A DNA stretch of 64,000 bases from Dyella sp. BiH032 (GCF_031954525.1 NZ_CP134867.1:3472001-3536000); one strand, 5' to 3'; counted from the first letter of the stretch, positions 48,152 through 58,128 are shown. Notes: generated by a model from the letters alone, not told the origin. Translations and numbers: made by a program.

Positions 48152-48702
48152 CACCGTTCCTCCATCTGGTCGACGCGCGCGCGGCAGTGCGCCAGCGCCC
48201 GCGTCACGTGGTAGCGCACCATGCGCTCGCTCAGCTTCATCGCGCGCGCCACCACGCTGAAATCCAGGCCTTCGACCATGTGCGCCATGAAGGCCTCGCG
48301 GGTCTTGGGCGGCAGTTCGCCCAAGGCCTGCCGCAGTCCGATCAGCCGTTCGAGCGCCATGGCCCGGCGCTCCGGCGCGGGCGCCGCCAGCGGCTCCCGG
48401 ACCGCGACTTCGTCCACCGCCCTGGCATGGACACTGCGCAAGCGCAGCCGGTCCATCGCCAGGTTGGACGCGGTGCGGAAGAGATACGCGCGCAGGTCAC
48501 CGACGTCATCGGGACGTTCCAGCGTCAGCATCCGCACATAGGCTTCCTGGGCGATCTCCTGCGCATCGGATGGCGATTGCAGCCGGCATTGCAGGAAGGC
48601 GACCAGCGCCCGGTGGTGCTCGCGGCACAGCGCTTCCAGGCGCGCGACGTGCGCCGCCGTGCGGGATCCGGGCTCGCCGGACTGGGGATTCACGGTATCC
48701 AA
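48151..48702 (-). CDS. FecI-type ECF sigma factor
   Basis: A 183-aa two-domain sigma factor for surface-signalled iron uptake. Region 2 (about 28-95) has SPSDAQEIAQEAYVRML and LRAYLFRTASNLAMDRLR. Region 4 (about 118-170) has LPPKTREAFMAHMVEGLDFSVVARAMKLS. The TTG start at 48702 has AGGAG five bases upstream; a GTG at 48693 would create a four-base GTGA overlap with the previous gene. Either way translation is coupled to the DUF535 gene. Confidence 0.92.
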   Translation of the reverse strand: MDTVNPQSGEPGSRTAAHVARLEALCREHHRALVAFLQCRLQSPSDAQEIAQEAYVRMLTLERPDDVGDLRAYLFRTASNLAMDRLRLRSVHARAVDEVAVREPLAAPAPERRAMALERLIGLRQALGELPPKTREAFMAHMVEGLDFSVVARAMKLSERMVRYHVTRALAHCRARVDQMEER

Positions 48703-49730
48703 GCGTGCTCCTGCGAGGCATAGGTGGAAGCGAAGTGCGCCGCCATCTCCGTCGCGTTATCGGCACGAGGCGCGGATCGGCACAGTGCGCGGACCAGCAC
48801 GGCTTCGGCGGCCGCTCGCAGGCCTTCGCGCCGCCGGAACGCGGAACGGTGATGACTCGGCACGTCCGCCTCGGCTTTGCGCGGCGGATCGGCGGGCAGC
48901 ACGAACCAGCCGGTGTCAGCCTCGGCCACGCCCTGCTGCTCCAGCCAGAAAGCGTCGTAGTCCGCCTGGAAAATCCCCGCGCGGCGCCGGCTCAGCGGAT
49001 GGGCCGCGTTGGCGATGCCCAGCACCTGGGCGATACCGAAATGACGCGCAAACGCGCAGGCCAGCGCCAGCATGAGCTGCTTCGGCCGCAGGCCATGCAT
49101 CTGGCGCGTGAGTTCCCGCACGGCTTCGCGCGCGTCGGGTCCGCCCGGCCCCTGCAGACAGCCGATCGCCAGCGTCCGGCCATCGTCAATCACGGTGAAC
49201 ACGATGCGATACAACGTCCGGCCGTCCATGCCCTCGAGCTGTATGCCCAGTTCGCCCTCGCAGCCTTTGTCGAGTGGCGGTCGCAGGCTGAGGATCAGTT
49301 CGCGGCCGTCCTTCAGCACCAGCAGGCCAAGAGGCACGCCGCCTTCGACGTAGACCGCATCGAACAGCGGCGTCGGCAAGGCGGAGGTAGCGAATTGATA
49401 GTGCGCGAGCAGCGCGCGCAGCCGGTCGCGCCGCTTCCAGCGCGCGTTCACGAAGCGGTGCAGGTGACGCTCGAGCAGGCGGGGATCGCGGCGGCGAAAG
49501 GCCCGCATGGGCGCGTGGCCTTGCACGAAGCGCAGGTACCGCGCATGCCTCCTTGGCAGGCACAGGGCTCGCACGAGGTACTTCGCCGCCTCGATGAAGC
49601 GCGCCGGCTGCGATGCCGGCCAGTCCTGGCGATGCCGCAGCGAAGCGATCCAGCCGCCCGGCCGCGCGACGTTTGGCCGCGGCAGGCCGGCGTCGCGGCG
49701 TTTCAGGCCAAGGGCGACGTCCAGGGTCAT
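48690..49730 (-). CDS. DUF535 (VirK/YbjX-like) protein
   Basis: A 346-aa protein of the VirK/YbjX family, linked in enterobacteria to virulence and membrane-damage resistance; molecular function unknown. Family segments include [75 protein letters not shown] and [12 protein letters not shown]. The ATG at 49730 is preferred; a TTG at 49760 would add ten residues. It is the first gene of a unit with fecI, fecR and the receptor, overlapping fecI by 13 bases, an arrangement I do not recall as standard. Confidence 0.85.
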   Translation of the reverse strand: MTLDVALGLKRRDAGLPRPNVARPGGWIASLRHRQDWPASQPARFIEAAKYLVRALCLPRRHARYLRFVQGHAPMRAFRRRDPRLLERHLHRFVNARWKRRDRLRALLAHYQFATSALPTPLFDAVYVEGGVPLGLLVLKDGRELILSLRPPLDKGCEGELGIQLEGMDGRTLYRIVFTVIDDGRTLAIGCLQGPGGPDAREAVRELTRQMHGLRPKQLMLALACAFARHFGIAQVLGIANAAHPLSRRRAGIFQADYDAFWLEQQGVAEADTGWFVLPADPPRKAEADVPSHHRSAFRRREGLRAAAEAVLVRALCRSAPRADNATEMAAHFASTYASQEHAWIP

Positions 49731-50025
49731 GCCGGCCGGGGATGGGGAAGAGGTGTTCAAGCGGGGGACTCGAGTCAGTCAGGGCTCCCGGAGGACGAAC
49801 TCGCCCACGTTTTTTGAAATGGCCCGTCGCGGGCCGATGCCCTGCCGCCAGGCCTGTCGCTTCAGCGACTTGCGCGCTTCCCCTCGTGCGCCGCTGCCCG
49901 AGGCCGTATGCTTCGACCCTTTCGCTCCCGCCGCGCGGAGCCGTCTCCGTCGCTGCCGCGCCGCGGCCGTGAGGGACGGCGCGGCATGCCCATGCCGGCG
50001 GAGCGCCCGGAACGCACGGATACCG

Positions 50026-52596
50026 ATGGACGCCCATCTCGAACACACTCCGCTCATGCGCCAGTACCTCTCGGCCAAGGCCGAACATCCCGAGGTGCTG
50101 CTGTTCTTCCGCATGGGCGATTTCTACGAGCTGTTCTACGACGACGCGCGCAAGGCCGCGCGATTGCTGGACATCACGCTCACCCAGCGCGGCCAGTCCG
50201 CCGGCCAGCCGATTCCCATGGCGGGCGTGCCGTACCACGCCGTGGAGAACTACCTGGCCAAGCTCGTGCGGCTGGGCGAGTCGGTAGCCATCTGCGAGCA
50301 GATCGGCGACCCGGCGCTGGCCAAAGGCATCGTCGAACGCAAGGTGGTGCGCATCGTTACGCCGGGCACGGTGACCGACGCCGCGCTGCTGGAGGAACGC
50401 CGCGACAACCTGCTGCTGGCCATTGCCGCCGGCCCGCAGGCCACGTACGGCCTAGCCTGGGTAGACCTGGGCAGCGGCCGCTTCCTGCTCAGCGAAGTGC
50501 CCAGCGCCGAAGCGCTGGCCGCCGAGCTGGCGCGACTGCAGCCGGCCGAGACGCTGGTCGACGAAGCGGTGGCCTGGCCCAAGCTGGTCAGCACTCTGCC
50601 CGGCCTGCGCCGGCGTCCGCCGTGGCATTTCGACGGCGATGCGGCCAGGCGCGAGCTCAATCGCTTCTTCGGCACCCGCGACCTTGGCGGCTTCGGCGTG
50701 GACAACCTGCCGCTGGCGATCGCCGCTGCCGGCTGCCTGCTCGGCTACGTGGAAGAAACGCAGAAGAGCGCGCTGCCGCATCTCTCCGGCATGGCGGTGG
50801 AAAGCGCCAGCGAGACGATCGCGATGGACGCCGCCACGCGCCGCAACCTGGAGCTGGACACGCATCCGAGCGGCCGCACCGAACACACCCTGCTCGGCGT
50901 GCTGGACGAGAGCGTGACGCCGATGGGCGCACGCCTGCTGCGCCGCTGGCTCAATCGTCCCCTGCGCGCGCGCGAACCGCTGCGCCGGCGCCACCAGGCG
51001 ATCGGCGCGCTGATCGACAACCGCCGCTACGAGAGCCTGCGCGAACGCCTGCGCGGCATCGGCGACCTGGAACGCATCCTGGCCCGCGTGGCGCTGCGCT
51101 CGGCGCGGCCGCGCGATCTGTCCACCCTGCGCGACGGCCTCGCCGCCGCGCCGGTCCTGCGCGACGAGATTGCCGCCCTGGACAGCCCGCTGCTGCACGC
51201 GCTGGTCGAACGCATCGGCGATCACCACGAGAACGCGGCGCTGCTCGCGGCCGCGATCGTGCCGCAGCCACCGGTGCTGCAACGCGACGGCGGCGTGATC
51301 GCCGACGGCTACGACGCCGAGCTGGACGAACTGCGCCGCCTGGCCACGCACGCCGACCAGTTCCTGGTCGAGCTGGAAGAACGCGAGAAAGCCGTCAGCG
51401 GCATCGCGACGCTGAAGGTCGGCTACAACCGCGTGCACGGCTACTACATCGAGATCAGCAAGGCGCAGGCCGACAAGGCGCCCACGCACTACACGCGCCG
51501 CCAGACCACCAAGAACGCCGAGCGCTATATCACCGAGGAACTGAAGACCTTCGAAGACAAGGTGCTCTCGGCCAAGGAACGCTCGCTGATGCGCGAGCGC
51601 GCCCTGTACGAAGCGCTGCTGGATACGCTCACCGAACGGCTGGAACCGCTCAAGGCCGCCGCCGCTGCGATGGCCGAACTCGATGTGCTGTCCACGCTGG
51701 CCGAACGCGCGGCCACGCTCGACTGGAGCGAGCCGACGCTCACCGACGAGCCGGGCATCCTGATCGAGCGCGGCCGTCATCCGGTGGTGGAGAAAGTCCG
51801 CGCCGAGCCGTTCGAGCCGAACGACCTGGTGCTCGGCGATGCGCGACGCATGCTGGTGATCACCGGCCCTAACATGGGCGGCAAGTCGACCTACATGCGG
51901 CAGAACGCGCTGATCGTGCTGCTCGCCCACATCGGCAGCTACGTGCCGGCCAGCCGCGCCGCGATCGGGCCGATCGACCGCATCTTCACCCGCATCGGTG
52001 CCGGTGACGACCTGTCGCGCGGCCAGTCCACCTTCATGGTGGAGATGAGCGAGACGGCCAACATCCTGCACAACGCCACCGGGTCCAGCCTCGTGCTGAT
52101 GGACGAGGTGGGCCGCGGCACCAGCACTTACGACGGCCTTGCGCTGGCGCGCGCCGCCGCCGTGCATCTGGCCGCGAGCAGCCGCGCCTACACGCTGTTC
52201 GCGACGCATTACTTCGAGCTGACCGAACTGGCCGGTGAATATCCGACCATCGCCAACGTGCACCTGGACGCGGTCGAGTACGGCGACCAGCTGGTCTTCA
52301 TGCATGCGGTGAAAGAAGGCCCGGCCAATCGGAGCTTCGGCCTGCAGGTGGCCGCGCTGGCCGGCCTTCCCAAGTCGGTGATCGCCGATGCGCGGCGCAC
52401 GCTGGCGGAACTGGAGCGCGGCATGCACCAGCACGCCTCCGCAGCCAAGCCGCAGCCCGATGCATCGCCGCAGCTGGGCCTGTTCGCACCGCAGGAACCC
52501 TCCGCGGCCGAGCGCGCGCTGGCCGACGTCGACCCGGACGCGCTGACGCCGCGCGAGGCGCTGGACGTGCTCTACCGCCTCAAGGCACTGCTCTGA
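50026..52596 (+). CDS. mutS: DNA mismatch repair protein MutS
   Basis: Mismatch-recognition ATPase, 856 aa. The N-terminal mismatch-binding motif [15 protein letters not shown] (Phe-x-Glu) is near residues 25-39. Clamp and lever domains are followed by the ABC ATPase with Walker [15 protein letters not shown] (about 614-627), signature [13 protein letters not shown], Walker [15 protein letters not shown] and FATHYFEL. The C-terminal segment [17 protein letters not shown] is the tetramerisation helix. Start at the ATG giving [14 protein letters not shown]. It is divergent from the DUF535-fecIRA block. Confidence 0.97.
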   Translation: MDAHLEHTPLMRQYLSAKAEHPEVLLFFRMGDFYELFYDDARKAARLLDITLTQRGQSAGQPIPMAGVPYHAVENYLAKLVRLGESVAICEQIGDPALAKGIVERKVVRIVTPGTVTDAALLEERRDNLLLAIAAGPQATYGLAWVDLGSGRFLLSEVPSAEALAAELARLQPAETLVDEAVAWPKLVSTLPGLRRRPPWHFDGDAARRELNRFFGTRDLGGFGVDNLPLAIAAAGCLLGYVEETQKSALPHLSGMAVESASETIAMDAATRRNLELDTHPSGRTEHTLLGVLDESVTPMGARLLRRWLNRPLRAREPLRRRHQAIGALIDNRRYESLRERLRGIGDLERILARVALRSARPRDLSTLRDGLAAAPVLRDEIAALDSPLLHALVERIGDHHENAALLAAAIVPQPPVLQRDGGVIADGYDAELDELRRLATHADQFLVELEEREKAVSGIATLKVGYNRVHGYYIEISKAQADKAPTHYTRRQTTKNAERYITEELKTFEDKVLSAKERSLMRERALYEALLDTLTERLEPLKAAAAAMAELDVLSTLAERAATLDWSEPTLTDEPGILIERGRHPVVEKVRAEPFEPNDLVLGDARRMLVITGPNMGGKSTYMRQNALIVLLAHIGSYVPASRAAIGPIDRIFTRIGAGDDLSRGQSTFMVEMSETANILHNATGSSLVLMDEVGRGTSTYDGLALARAAAVHLAASSRAYTLFATHYFELTELAGEYPTIANVHLDAVEYGDQLVFMHAVKEGPANRSFGLQVAALAGLPKSVIADARRTLAELERGMHQHASAAKPQPDASPQLGLFAPQEPSAAERALADVDPDALTPREALDVLYRLKALL

Positions 52597-52604
52597 CGAC
52601 GGCT

Positions 52605-52630
52605 CCGGTCGCGCCGCGCGGCGCGACCGG
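52605..52630. terminator. Perfect 12-bp palindrome between mutS and the GST gene
   Basis: CCGGTCGCGCCG and CGGCGCGACCGG are separated by two bases, eight bases past the mutS stop and ten before the GST stop. It suits a shared end of two convergent genes although no T run is present. Confidence 0.5.
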
Positions 52631-52639
52631 ATACATGAC

Positions 52640-53269
52640 TCACGCGGCCACCGGCAGCGGTTCGGGGAACGGCTCGCGCCACGCGGGCAACGCCATCATC
52701 CGCTCGTGCCAGCGCTGGATGTTGGGGAATTCCCCGATCGGCAGGCGCGCCTCTTTCGCCCACGGCAGCAGCACGCCAGTGCCGAAGTCTGCGATGCTGA
52801 GCTTGCCGCCGACCAGGTAGTCGCGGTCTTCCAGGTGCGCATCCAGCACGGCCGCGAACCGGCGGAAGAAATTCGTCGCCTCCTCCACCGCCGCGGCATT
52901 CGGCTCGCCCAGGCCCAGGTACGGCTTGATCATGTGCTCGAAGTACAGCGAACCGCCGTGCCGTGAGAAATGCGCGATGTCCCACGACAGCCAGCGCAGC
53001 ACCTCGACCTGGCTCGCGGCGTCGGCAGGCCAGAGGTCGGAGCCGGCCTTGACGGCGAGATGGGCCATGATGGCGGTGCTTTCCCACAGATGCGTATCGC
53101 CGTCGACCAGCACCGGGACCTTGCCGTTGGGGTTCTCGGCCAGGAAGGCCGGCGCGCGCTGCTCGCCACGGCTCAGATCCACCCTGACGTATTCCACCGG
53201 CGAACCGAGGTACTTCGCCACCGCGCAGACTTTGCGCGGATTCATCGTCTCTGCGTAGTACAGCTTCAT
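52640..53269 (-). CDS. Glutathione S-transferase family protein
   Basis: A 209-aa cytosolic GST. The N-terminal thioredoxin-fold domain (1-78) begins MKLYYAETMNPRKVCAVAKY and has NPNGKVPVLVDGDTHLWES (GSH-binding cis-Pro and Ser). The C-terminal helical domain (about 90-209) has LVGGKLSIADFGTGV (N-capping box) and NIQRWHERMMALPAW. It is divergent from a TetR regulator and separated from it by a palindrome, so it is likely repressed by that TetR protein. Substrate unknown. Confidence 0.9.
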   Translation of the reverse strand: MKLYYAETMNPRKVCAVAKYLGSPVEYVRVDLSRGEQRAPAFLAENPNGKVPVLVDGDTHLWESTAIMAHLAVKAGSDLWPADAASQVEVLRWLSWDIAHFSRHGGSLYFEHMIKPYLGLGEPNAAAVEEATNFFRRFAAVLDAHLEDRDYLVGGKLSIADFGTGVLLPWAKEARLPIGEFPNIQRWHERMMALPAWREPFPEPLPVAA

Positions 53270-53331
53270 GTCACTGTTTCCTTGGTGAGGGGCCATGCCC
53301 GGGAACGGGACGCAGTGTCCGCGCCGGCTAC

Positions 53332-53349
53332 ATATGTTCAAGAACATAT
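53332..53349. promoter_or_regulatory. Operator palindrome between GST and tetR
   Basis: ATATGTTC-aa-GAACATAT, perfect 8-bp arms, lies in the 128-base divergent spacer, 48 bases before the tetR start and 62 before the GST start. It is strikingly A+T-rich for this genome. It is the obvious TetR-family operator controlling both genes. Confidence 0.8.
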
Positions 53350-53397
53350 TCAATCGCCGCAGTACGCTGGTTGCCTCGCCACTCACCACCCGCCGCC

Positions 53398-54006
53398 ATG
53401 CCCTACACCGCCGAGCACAAGCAGAAGACCCGGCAGCGCATCGTCGAATGCGCGCGCGAACTGTTCAATCGCCGCGGCTTCGCCAATGTTTCCATCGACG
53501 AGATCATGCAGCGCGCGGGCCTGACCCGCGGCGGGTTCTACAACCACTTCAAGGCCAAGGAAGAGCTCTACGCGGAGGCGGTGTCCGTCTATCTGACCTT
53601 CGATCCGACCCAACGCTGGCAAGGCATCGAGTTCGACCCGCACGCCTGCGGTACCGCGAGTGCGCGCCAGATGGTGACCGTCTATCTGTCATCCGCGCAC
53701 CTGGAAGACATCGAGGGGCATTGCCCGCTGATCGCCCTGCCGTCCGATACCGCACGTGCCGGCCCGCAGGTGCGAAAGGCCTATCACGGCCTGGTCGAGC
53801 ACATGGCCGGCATGATCGCCGCCGGCGCAGGAGGCCAGGATGCCACCCAGGCGCGCGAACGCGGGCTGGCGATCACCGCCTTGTGCGTGGGTGGCATGGT
53901 ATTGGCGCGCACCACCGACGATCCGGCGTTCGCCGATGAAGTCCGCAAAGCCGCATGTGCCCTGGCGTTGGAGTTGATCGGGCCCGGGTCCGAGCCAGCC
54001 TCTTGA
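53398..54006 (+). CDS. TetR-family transcriptional regulator
   Basis: A 202-aa repressor. The helix-turn-helix is near residues 25-50 (RRGFANVSIDEIMQRAGLTR, then GGFYNHFKAKEELY). The C-terminal domain includes GHCPLIALPSDTARAGPQVR, recalling the AcrR/TetR_C_16-like group that controls redox and xenobiotic genes. It is divergent from a GST with a perfect palindrome between them. Positions 54007-54248 downstream hold nothing I can identify. Confidence 0.9.
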   Translation: MPYTAEHKQKTRQRIVECARELFNRRGFANVSIDEIMQRAGLTRGGFYNHFKAKEELYAEAVSVYLTFDPTQRWQGIEFDPHACGTASARQMVTVYLSSAHLEDIEGHCPLIALPSDTARAGPQVRKAYHGLVEHMAGMIAAGAGGQDATQARERGLAITALCVGGMVLARTTDDPAFADEVRKAACALALELIGPGSEPAS

Positions 54007-54248
54007 CTGCGCAATGAAGGCTGCGGATTCCAGGCCGGCGCGCATAGCGGGCGGCTATGGGGCCGATCGAGAGAATCGACTTCAGCTCACCCGGCGTGCT
54101 CGCTAGAGTTCACCGCAAGCCAGCCATCGCCAGCCAGATACTTTGCAAACGCTGCCGCGTTGCAAACAGCGCCCGGACGCATCGTCCGCGGCCACCGCAG
54201 TCGAGCAAGGCGCCGGCATTCCGTTCGCGGAACGTCGGCGCCCTGTCC

Positions 54249-54794
54249 TCAGGCGGCAATGCCCGCCACGGATTCGGGTACGGCGCTTTCTTCAGGCAGC
54301 GGCGGCGCGGCGATCTCGCGCACCACCTCGCGCGCCGGCAAGCGGCCGGTCAGCACCAGCTTGTGGATGCACATGGCCACTTCCGCACGGCCGAAAGGCT
54401 TGCGGATGAAGTCGTCGGCGCCGAAGCGCTGCACGTAGAACTGTTCGGTCGCCTGCTGGTTGCCGCTGATCATCACGATCGGGATGTCGCGGGTCAGCGG
54501 GTCGTGCCGCAGCGTACGCAACACGGCGAAGCCGTTGATGCCGGGCAGCACGATGTCCAGGAAGATCAGGGCCGGCTGTTCGTCGCGCGCCAGTTCCAGC
54601 GCGCTTTCGCCATCGGCGGCCTTGAGCGTGGCGTACCCTTCCTGGTCCAGATGCCGTCCGAGCACGGCCAGCATGGTCGGCGAGTCGTCGACCATCAGCA
54701 CCCGGGTACCCTCCGGCGCCCGCAGCCGCTCCGGCTCCGGCGAGTCATGCGACGTGGCGCCGAGCAGGCGCTTGAAGAATCCCATTCCCGACAT
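54249..54794 (-). CDS. Stand-alone response regulator (receiver domain only)
   Basis: A 181-aa protein. A basic/hydrophobic N-terminus (MSGMGFFKRLLG) is followed by a CheY-like receiver at about residues 30-150: VLMVDDSPTMLAV, phospho-acceptor Asp in LIFLDIVLPGING (about D79), VMISGN, FIRKPF. An Ala/Pro/Glu-rich tail of 30 residues follows. There is no output domain. PilG/PilH-like pilus motility regulators are the nearest comparison but no pil/chp gene is near. The ATG at 54794 has GGGGG six bases upstream. Confidence 0.82.
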   Translation of the reverse strand: MSGMGFFKRLLGATSHDSPEPERLRAPEGTRVLMVDDSPTMLAVLGRHLDQEGYATLKAADGESALELARDEQPALIFLDIVLPGINGFAVLRTLRHDPLTRDIPIVMISGNQQATEQFYVQRFGADDFIRKPFGRAEVAMCIHKLVLTGRLPAREVVREIAAPPLPEESAVPESVAGIAA

Positions 54795-54901
54795 GACGAG
54801 CCCCCTTTCAGGCACGCGCCCGGGGCGGAACACGCCATCGCGCCGCGCCGGACTGATGCTCATGCTCGCTCAAGCGCGCCCGGCAATCTGCGAAACGCTG
54901 C

Positions 54902-55294
54902 TCAACCGGAATCCTTGAGGCGTCGCAATTCGCGACGTTCCTGCTTGTCCGGACGGCGCAGCGGTCCGGCCGCGCCGATCAGCCGGCGCTGTTCGCGCGC
55001 GGCGTCGCGGGCGGCCCGGCTGGCCTCGGTCTCGCGGTAGAGCAGCTGCGCCACGCTGGCAGGGCCGCGCTGTTCGGACAGCGCCAGTACCTCCACCTCC
55101 AGGCGCTCCTCGCCCCGGGTGATCCGTATCATGTCGCCGGCGTGCACCGTCTTGGCCGGTTTGCAGCCGGCATCGTTGACGGCGATCTTGCCGCCGTCGA
55201 TGGCCTGCTTGGCGAGACTGCGAGTCTTGAAGAAGCGCGCGGCCCAGAGCCAGACATCCGCACGCACGGCGGTCAGGGAGGCAGTTTCAGTCAT
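54902..55294 (-). CDS. hslR: S4-domain RNA-binding protein HslR
   Basis: A 130-aa homologue of Hsp15. The S4 domain (about residues 10-70) has RADVWLWAARFFKTRSLAKQ and AIDGGKIAVNDAGCKPAKTV; a basic tail ends ERRELRRLKDSG. Hsp15 binds stalled 50S subunits carrying nascent chains and rescues them after heat shock. It lies 19 bases downstream of the AEC permease, so the two are co-transcribed. Confidence 0.9.
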   Translation of the reverse strand: MTETASLTAVRADVWLWAARFFKTRSLAKQAIDGGKIAVNDAGCKPAKTVHAGDMIRITRGEERLEVEVLALSEQRGPASVAQLLYRETEASRAARDAAREQRRLIGAAGPLRRPDKQERRELRRLKDSG

Positions 55295-55313
55295 CGCGCC
55301 ATTATCGCGCGGC

Positions 55314-56216
55314 TCAGCCGCCGAGCAGCCAATTCCCCAGTGGCACGGTCGCCAGCGAAAGCACGATGCCCGCGCCCAGCACTGTGTTGGCGAGCTGCGG
55401 CTCCAGGCCGTGCTCATCGGCGAGGATCGCCGCCGAAATCATCGGCGCCATCGCCGCCTGCAGCACGCCTACGGTGAGCACCAGCCCGCTCACGCCCGCG
55501 GCGAGGCCGAGCGCCAGGCTCGCCAGCGGCGCCAGCAGCAGTTTCCAGCACAGGCCCAGCGCCAGCGGTCCCGCCTGCCGCTCGCCGAGCTTGAAGCGGA
55601 ACTGCAGTCCCACCGAAAACAGCGCCAGCGGCGTCAGGGTTGCGCCCACCTGCCCGAGCACGCCGTCGACCAGAGCCGGCCAGCCACCCAGCGCGCCGGC
55701 GATGGCGCCCGCGACCAGGGCGAGGAACGCCGGGAACGTAAGGATTCGGCGAGCGATGGCGCGCGGCTGCGGGGCCTGCCCCGCATAGAGATTGGCCACC
55801 ACCACGCCGGCCGAGGCGAGCAGCGGGAAGCAGCCGAGCTGATCGGCGACCACCGCCAGCGTGAGGCCTTCGCTGCCATGCAGCGCTTGCATCATCGGAT
55901 ACCCCATGAACGAGGTATTGCCCAGCCCGCACACCAGGGTCAGCGCGCCGATACGACCGCGCGACCAGCCCCGCCAACGGCCCAGCGCAGCGAACAGGCC
56001 CCAGGCGCCGAAGAAGGTGATCCACATCGTGGCGACCGGAAACCACAGATGCGGGTCGAGCTTGACCTTCGGCACCAGCTGCAGCACCAGGGCCGGCAGC
56101 GCGATATTGATGACCCACCAGTTGATGCCATGCACGGTGCCCGCGGGCGGCCGCGCGTAGCGCTTGACCAGCATGCCGAGCAGGAGACAGGCGAACAGCA
56201 GCGTCAGGGCAGTCAT
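55314..56216 (-). CDS. AEC (auxin efflux carrier) family permease
   Basis: A 300-aa inner membrane protein with about ten hydrophobic helices in two halves. Segments such as INWWVINIALPALVLQLVP, GLGNTSFMGYPMMQALHG and VLQAAMAPMISAAILADEHG are typical of the family, including the Asn-Thr-x-Phe-x-Gly motif in the first inverted half. Bacterial members export or import dicarboxylates such as malate or malonate; the substrate is not predictable here. It is divergent from the flavin monooxygenase and upstream of hslR. Confidence 0.88.
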   Translation of the reverse strand: MTALTLLFACLLLGMLVKRYARPPAGTVHGINWWVINIALPALVLQLVPKVKLDPHLWFPVATMWITFFGAWGLFAALGRWRGWSRGRIGALTLVCGLGNTSFMGYPMMQALHGSEGLTLAVVADQLGCFPLLASAGVVVANLYAGQAPQPRAIARRILTFPAFLALVAGAIAGALGGWPALVDGVLGQVGATLTPLALFSVGLQFRFKLGERQAGPLALGLCWKLLLAPLASLALGLAAGVSGLVLTVGVLQAAMAPMISAAILADEHGLEPQLANTVLGAGIVLSLATVPLGNWLLGG

Positions 56217-56345
56217 CGGTTCCGGGCGGCGAGGCGGGCACGCCTAGTGTCGCAGCTAAGGCAGGCGGCCACGACCCGCGCCGATGCGCGAAGGCGCCGG
56301 CATCGTGCCCATAATCGGCGCACGACGACTGAAGAAGGAGGCTTC

Positions 56346-57491
56346 ATGAGCGACGCGGACGCCCTGGTCATCGGCGCGGGCCCGGCGGGGCTGGCCTGCG
56401 CGGCCATGCTCGGCAAGCAGGGCCTGGGAACCACGATCCTGGAGAAAGCGGCCACCGTCGGTTCGGTATGGCGGCGGCATTACGACCGCTTGCACCTGCA
56501 TACCGACCGCGGCCACTCGGCTCTGCCCGGCCTGCCGATGCCGCGGGACTATCCGCGCTATCCGTCCCGCGCGCAGGTGGTCGCCTATCTCGAAACCTAT
56601 GCCGAACGCTTCGGCCTGCAGCCGCAGTTCGGCAGCACGGCGCGCACCATTCGGCGCGCCGATGGCGCATGGCATGTCGATACCGGCACGCGCATGTGGA
56701 GCGCGCCGGTGGTGGTGATCGCCACCGGCTGGGCGGATTTCCCGCACGTACCCTCCTGGCCCGGGCAGGCGGATTACACCGGCGAGGTGATCCACAGCTC
56801 CGCCTATCGCCACGCCGGGCCTTATGCCGGGAAACGCGTCCTGGTGGTGGGTTTCGGCAACTCCGGCGGCGAGATCGCCCTCGACCTGGCCGAGGCAGGG
56901 GTCGACGTGAGCCTGGCCGTGCGCAGCCCGGTCTGCATCCTGCCGCGCGAGCTGCTGGGCCTGCCGATCCTCACCTGGGCCGTCGCGCAGGCCCGCCTGC
57001 CGCCCGGGCTAGCCGACGCCCTCAATGCGCCGGCCATCCGGCTGGCGGTCGGCAACACCGAACGTCTGGGCCTGACGAAAGCCGCGAAGGGGCCGCGCCG
57101 GATGATCGCCGAAGACCAGAAGATCCCCCTGCTCGACGTCGGCACGCTGGCTCGCATTCGTGAAGGCAGCATCAAGGTGCGTGGCGGGATCGAACGCTTC
57201 CTGCCCCATGGCGTGATCTTCTCGCCCTCCCTCGCCACCGGGGGAAAGGCGATGACCGAGCCGTTCGAGGCCGTGATCCTCGCCACCGGCTTCCGACCGG
57301 ACCTGCGCCCGTTGCTCCCCGACACGCCGGAGGTCCTCGACGAGCATGGCCGGCCGCGTGTCACCGGCCGGCCGAGCGGCGCGCCTGGGCTGTTCTTCTG
57401 CGGCCAGCATCCCTCCCCGACCGGCCAGCTGCGGGAAATAGGCATCGAAGCCGAACGCATCGCGCGGGCAGTGGGAACCCCGGCTCGTTGA
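56346..57491 (+). CDS. FAD-dependent monooxygenase (YUCCA/FMO-like)
   Basis: A 381-aa soluble flavoprotein. The FAD Rossmann motif VIGAGPAGLACAAM is at about residues 8-21, and WRRHYDRLHLHTDRGHSALP follows. The FMO identifying motif appears as YTGEVIHSSAYR near 155. The NADPH motif VVGFGNSGGEIALDLAEAG is near 173-191 and a second ATG-type motif is VILATGFRPDL. This resembles plant and bacterial indole-pyruvate (YUC)-type and CzcO-like enzymes. Substrate unknown; divergent from an AEC permease. Confidence 0.88.
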   Translation: MSDADALVIGAGPAGLACAAMLGKQGLGTTILEKAATVGSVWRRHYDRLHLHTDRGHSALPGLPMPRDYPRYPSRAQVVAYLETYAERFGLQPQFGSTARTIRRADGAWHVDTGTRMWSAPVVVIATGWADFPHVPSWPGQADYTGEVIHSSAYRHAGPYAGKRVLVVGFGNSGGEIALDLAEAGVDVSLAVRSPVCILPRELLGLPILTWAVAQARLPPGLADALNAPAIRLAVGNTERLGLTKAAKGPRRMIAEDQKIPLLDVGTLARIREGSIKVRGGIERFLPHGVIFSPSLATGGKAMTEPFEAVILATGFRPDLRPLLPDTPEVLDEHGRPRVTGRPSGAPGLFFCGQHPSPTGQLREIGIEAERIARAVGTPAR

Positions 57492-57591
57492 CAACCCCCC
57501 AGGCCAGGATCAGAGTCGCTAGCCGCGGGAGGAGAGCGTTCCGTGGCCACGCGCCATCGAAAACGCGCCACGTTGAAACAAGGAGCCAACC

Positions 57592-58128
57592 ATGAGGCGA
57601 TTTCGTTTCCTAGCGGCAGGCCTGCTCATCGCCGCGCCATTCATTGCGATGGCCAGCGGCTCGATGAATGACTTCCCCTTGAAGACCCTTCCTGTCCTGG
57701 TCAGCGTCGATGCCGACGGCAAGATCACGAGCGCTTCCCCGGCCATGCAACTGCCCCCGGCCATCCAACGGCTGCTGCTCACGAACCTCGACGAGATGGT
57801 CAGCGGTCCCGCCCACTGGAAGGGCAAGGCCATCAGCAGCCAGTGCATCATCAACGTGGCGCTGACGACCTCGCCACGCCAGGACGGCAACTTCGATGCC
57901 GGCTTCGCCTACCTGTCCAGCCAACCCGTACCCATCGGCAGATGGCACTGGGTCAACCTGGATGGCCGCCGCCTGATGCTGGCGAACGACGACTATCCGC
58001 GGCGCATGTTCCCTGGCCGGTCCGGCCTGTATGGCCGCCCACCGGAGGGCATGCGTGTCCCGCCACCGATGCCGTCGGTGGTGAATCGGCCGGCAACGCC
58101 GAGCGTGTCTCCCGCCAAAGGCCGTTGA
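57592..58128 (+). CDS. Exported hypothetical protein
   Basis: A 178-aa protein I do not recognise. It has a signal peptide (MRRFRFLAAGLLIAAPFIAMA, about residues 1-22), a predicted soluble part with one cysteine (SSQCIINVALTTS) and a Pro/Arg-rich tail. AAGGAG sits before the ATG. It ends at a strong bidirectional terminator and follows the flavin monooxygenase by 100 bases. No domain assignment is attempted. Confidence 0.7.
   Translation: MRRFRFLAAGLLIAAPFIAMASGSMNDFPLKTLPVLVSVDADGKITSASPAMQLPPAIQRLLLTNLDEMVSGPAHWKGKAISSQCIINVALTTSPRQDGNFDAGFAYLSSQPVPIGRWHWVNLDGRRLMLANDDYPRRMFPGRSGLYGRPPEGMRVPPPMPSVVNRPATPSVSPAKGR

Noticed and set aside
49821..49835. GGCCCG-tcg-CGGGCC dyad between the DUF535 and mutS genes
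   Set aside because: Six-base GC palindromes occur often by chance in this genome, and no promoter elements line up with it.
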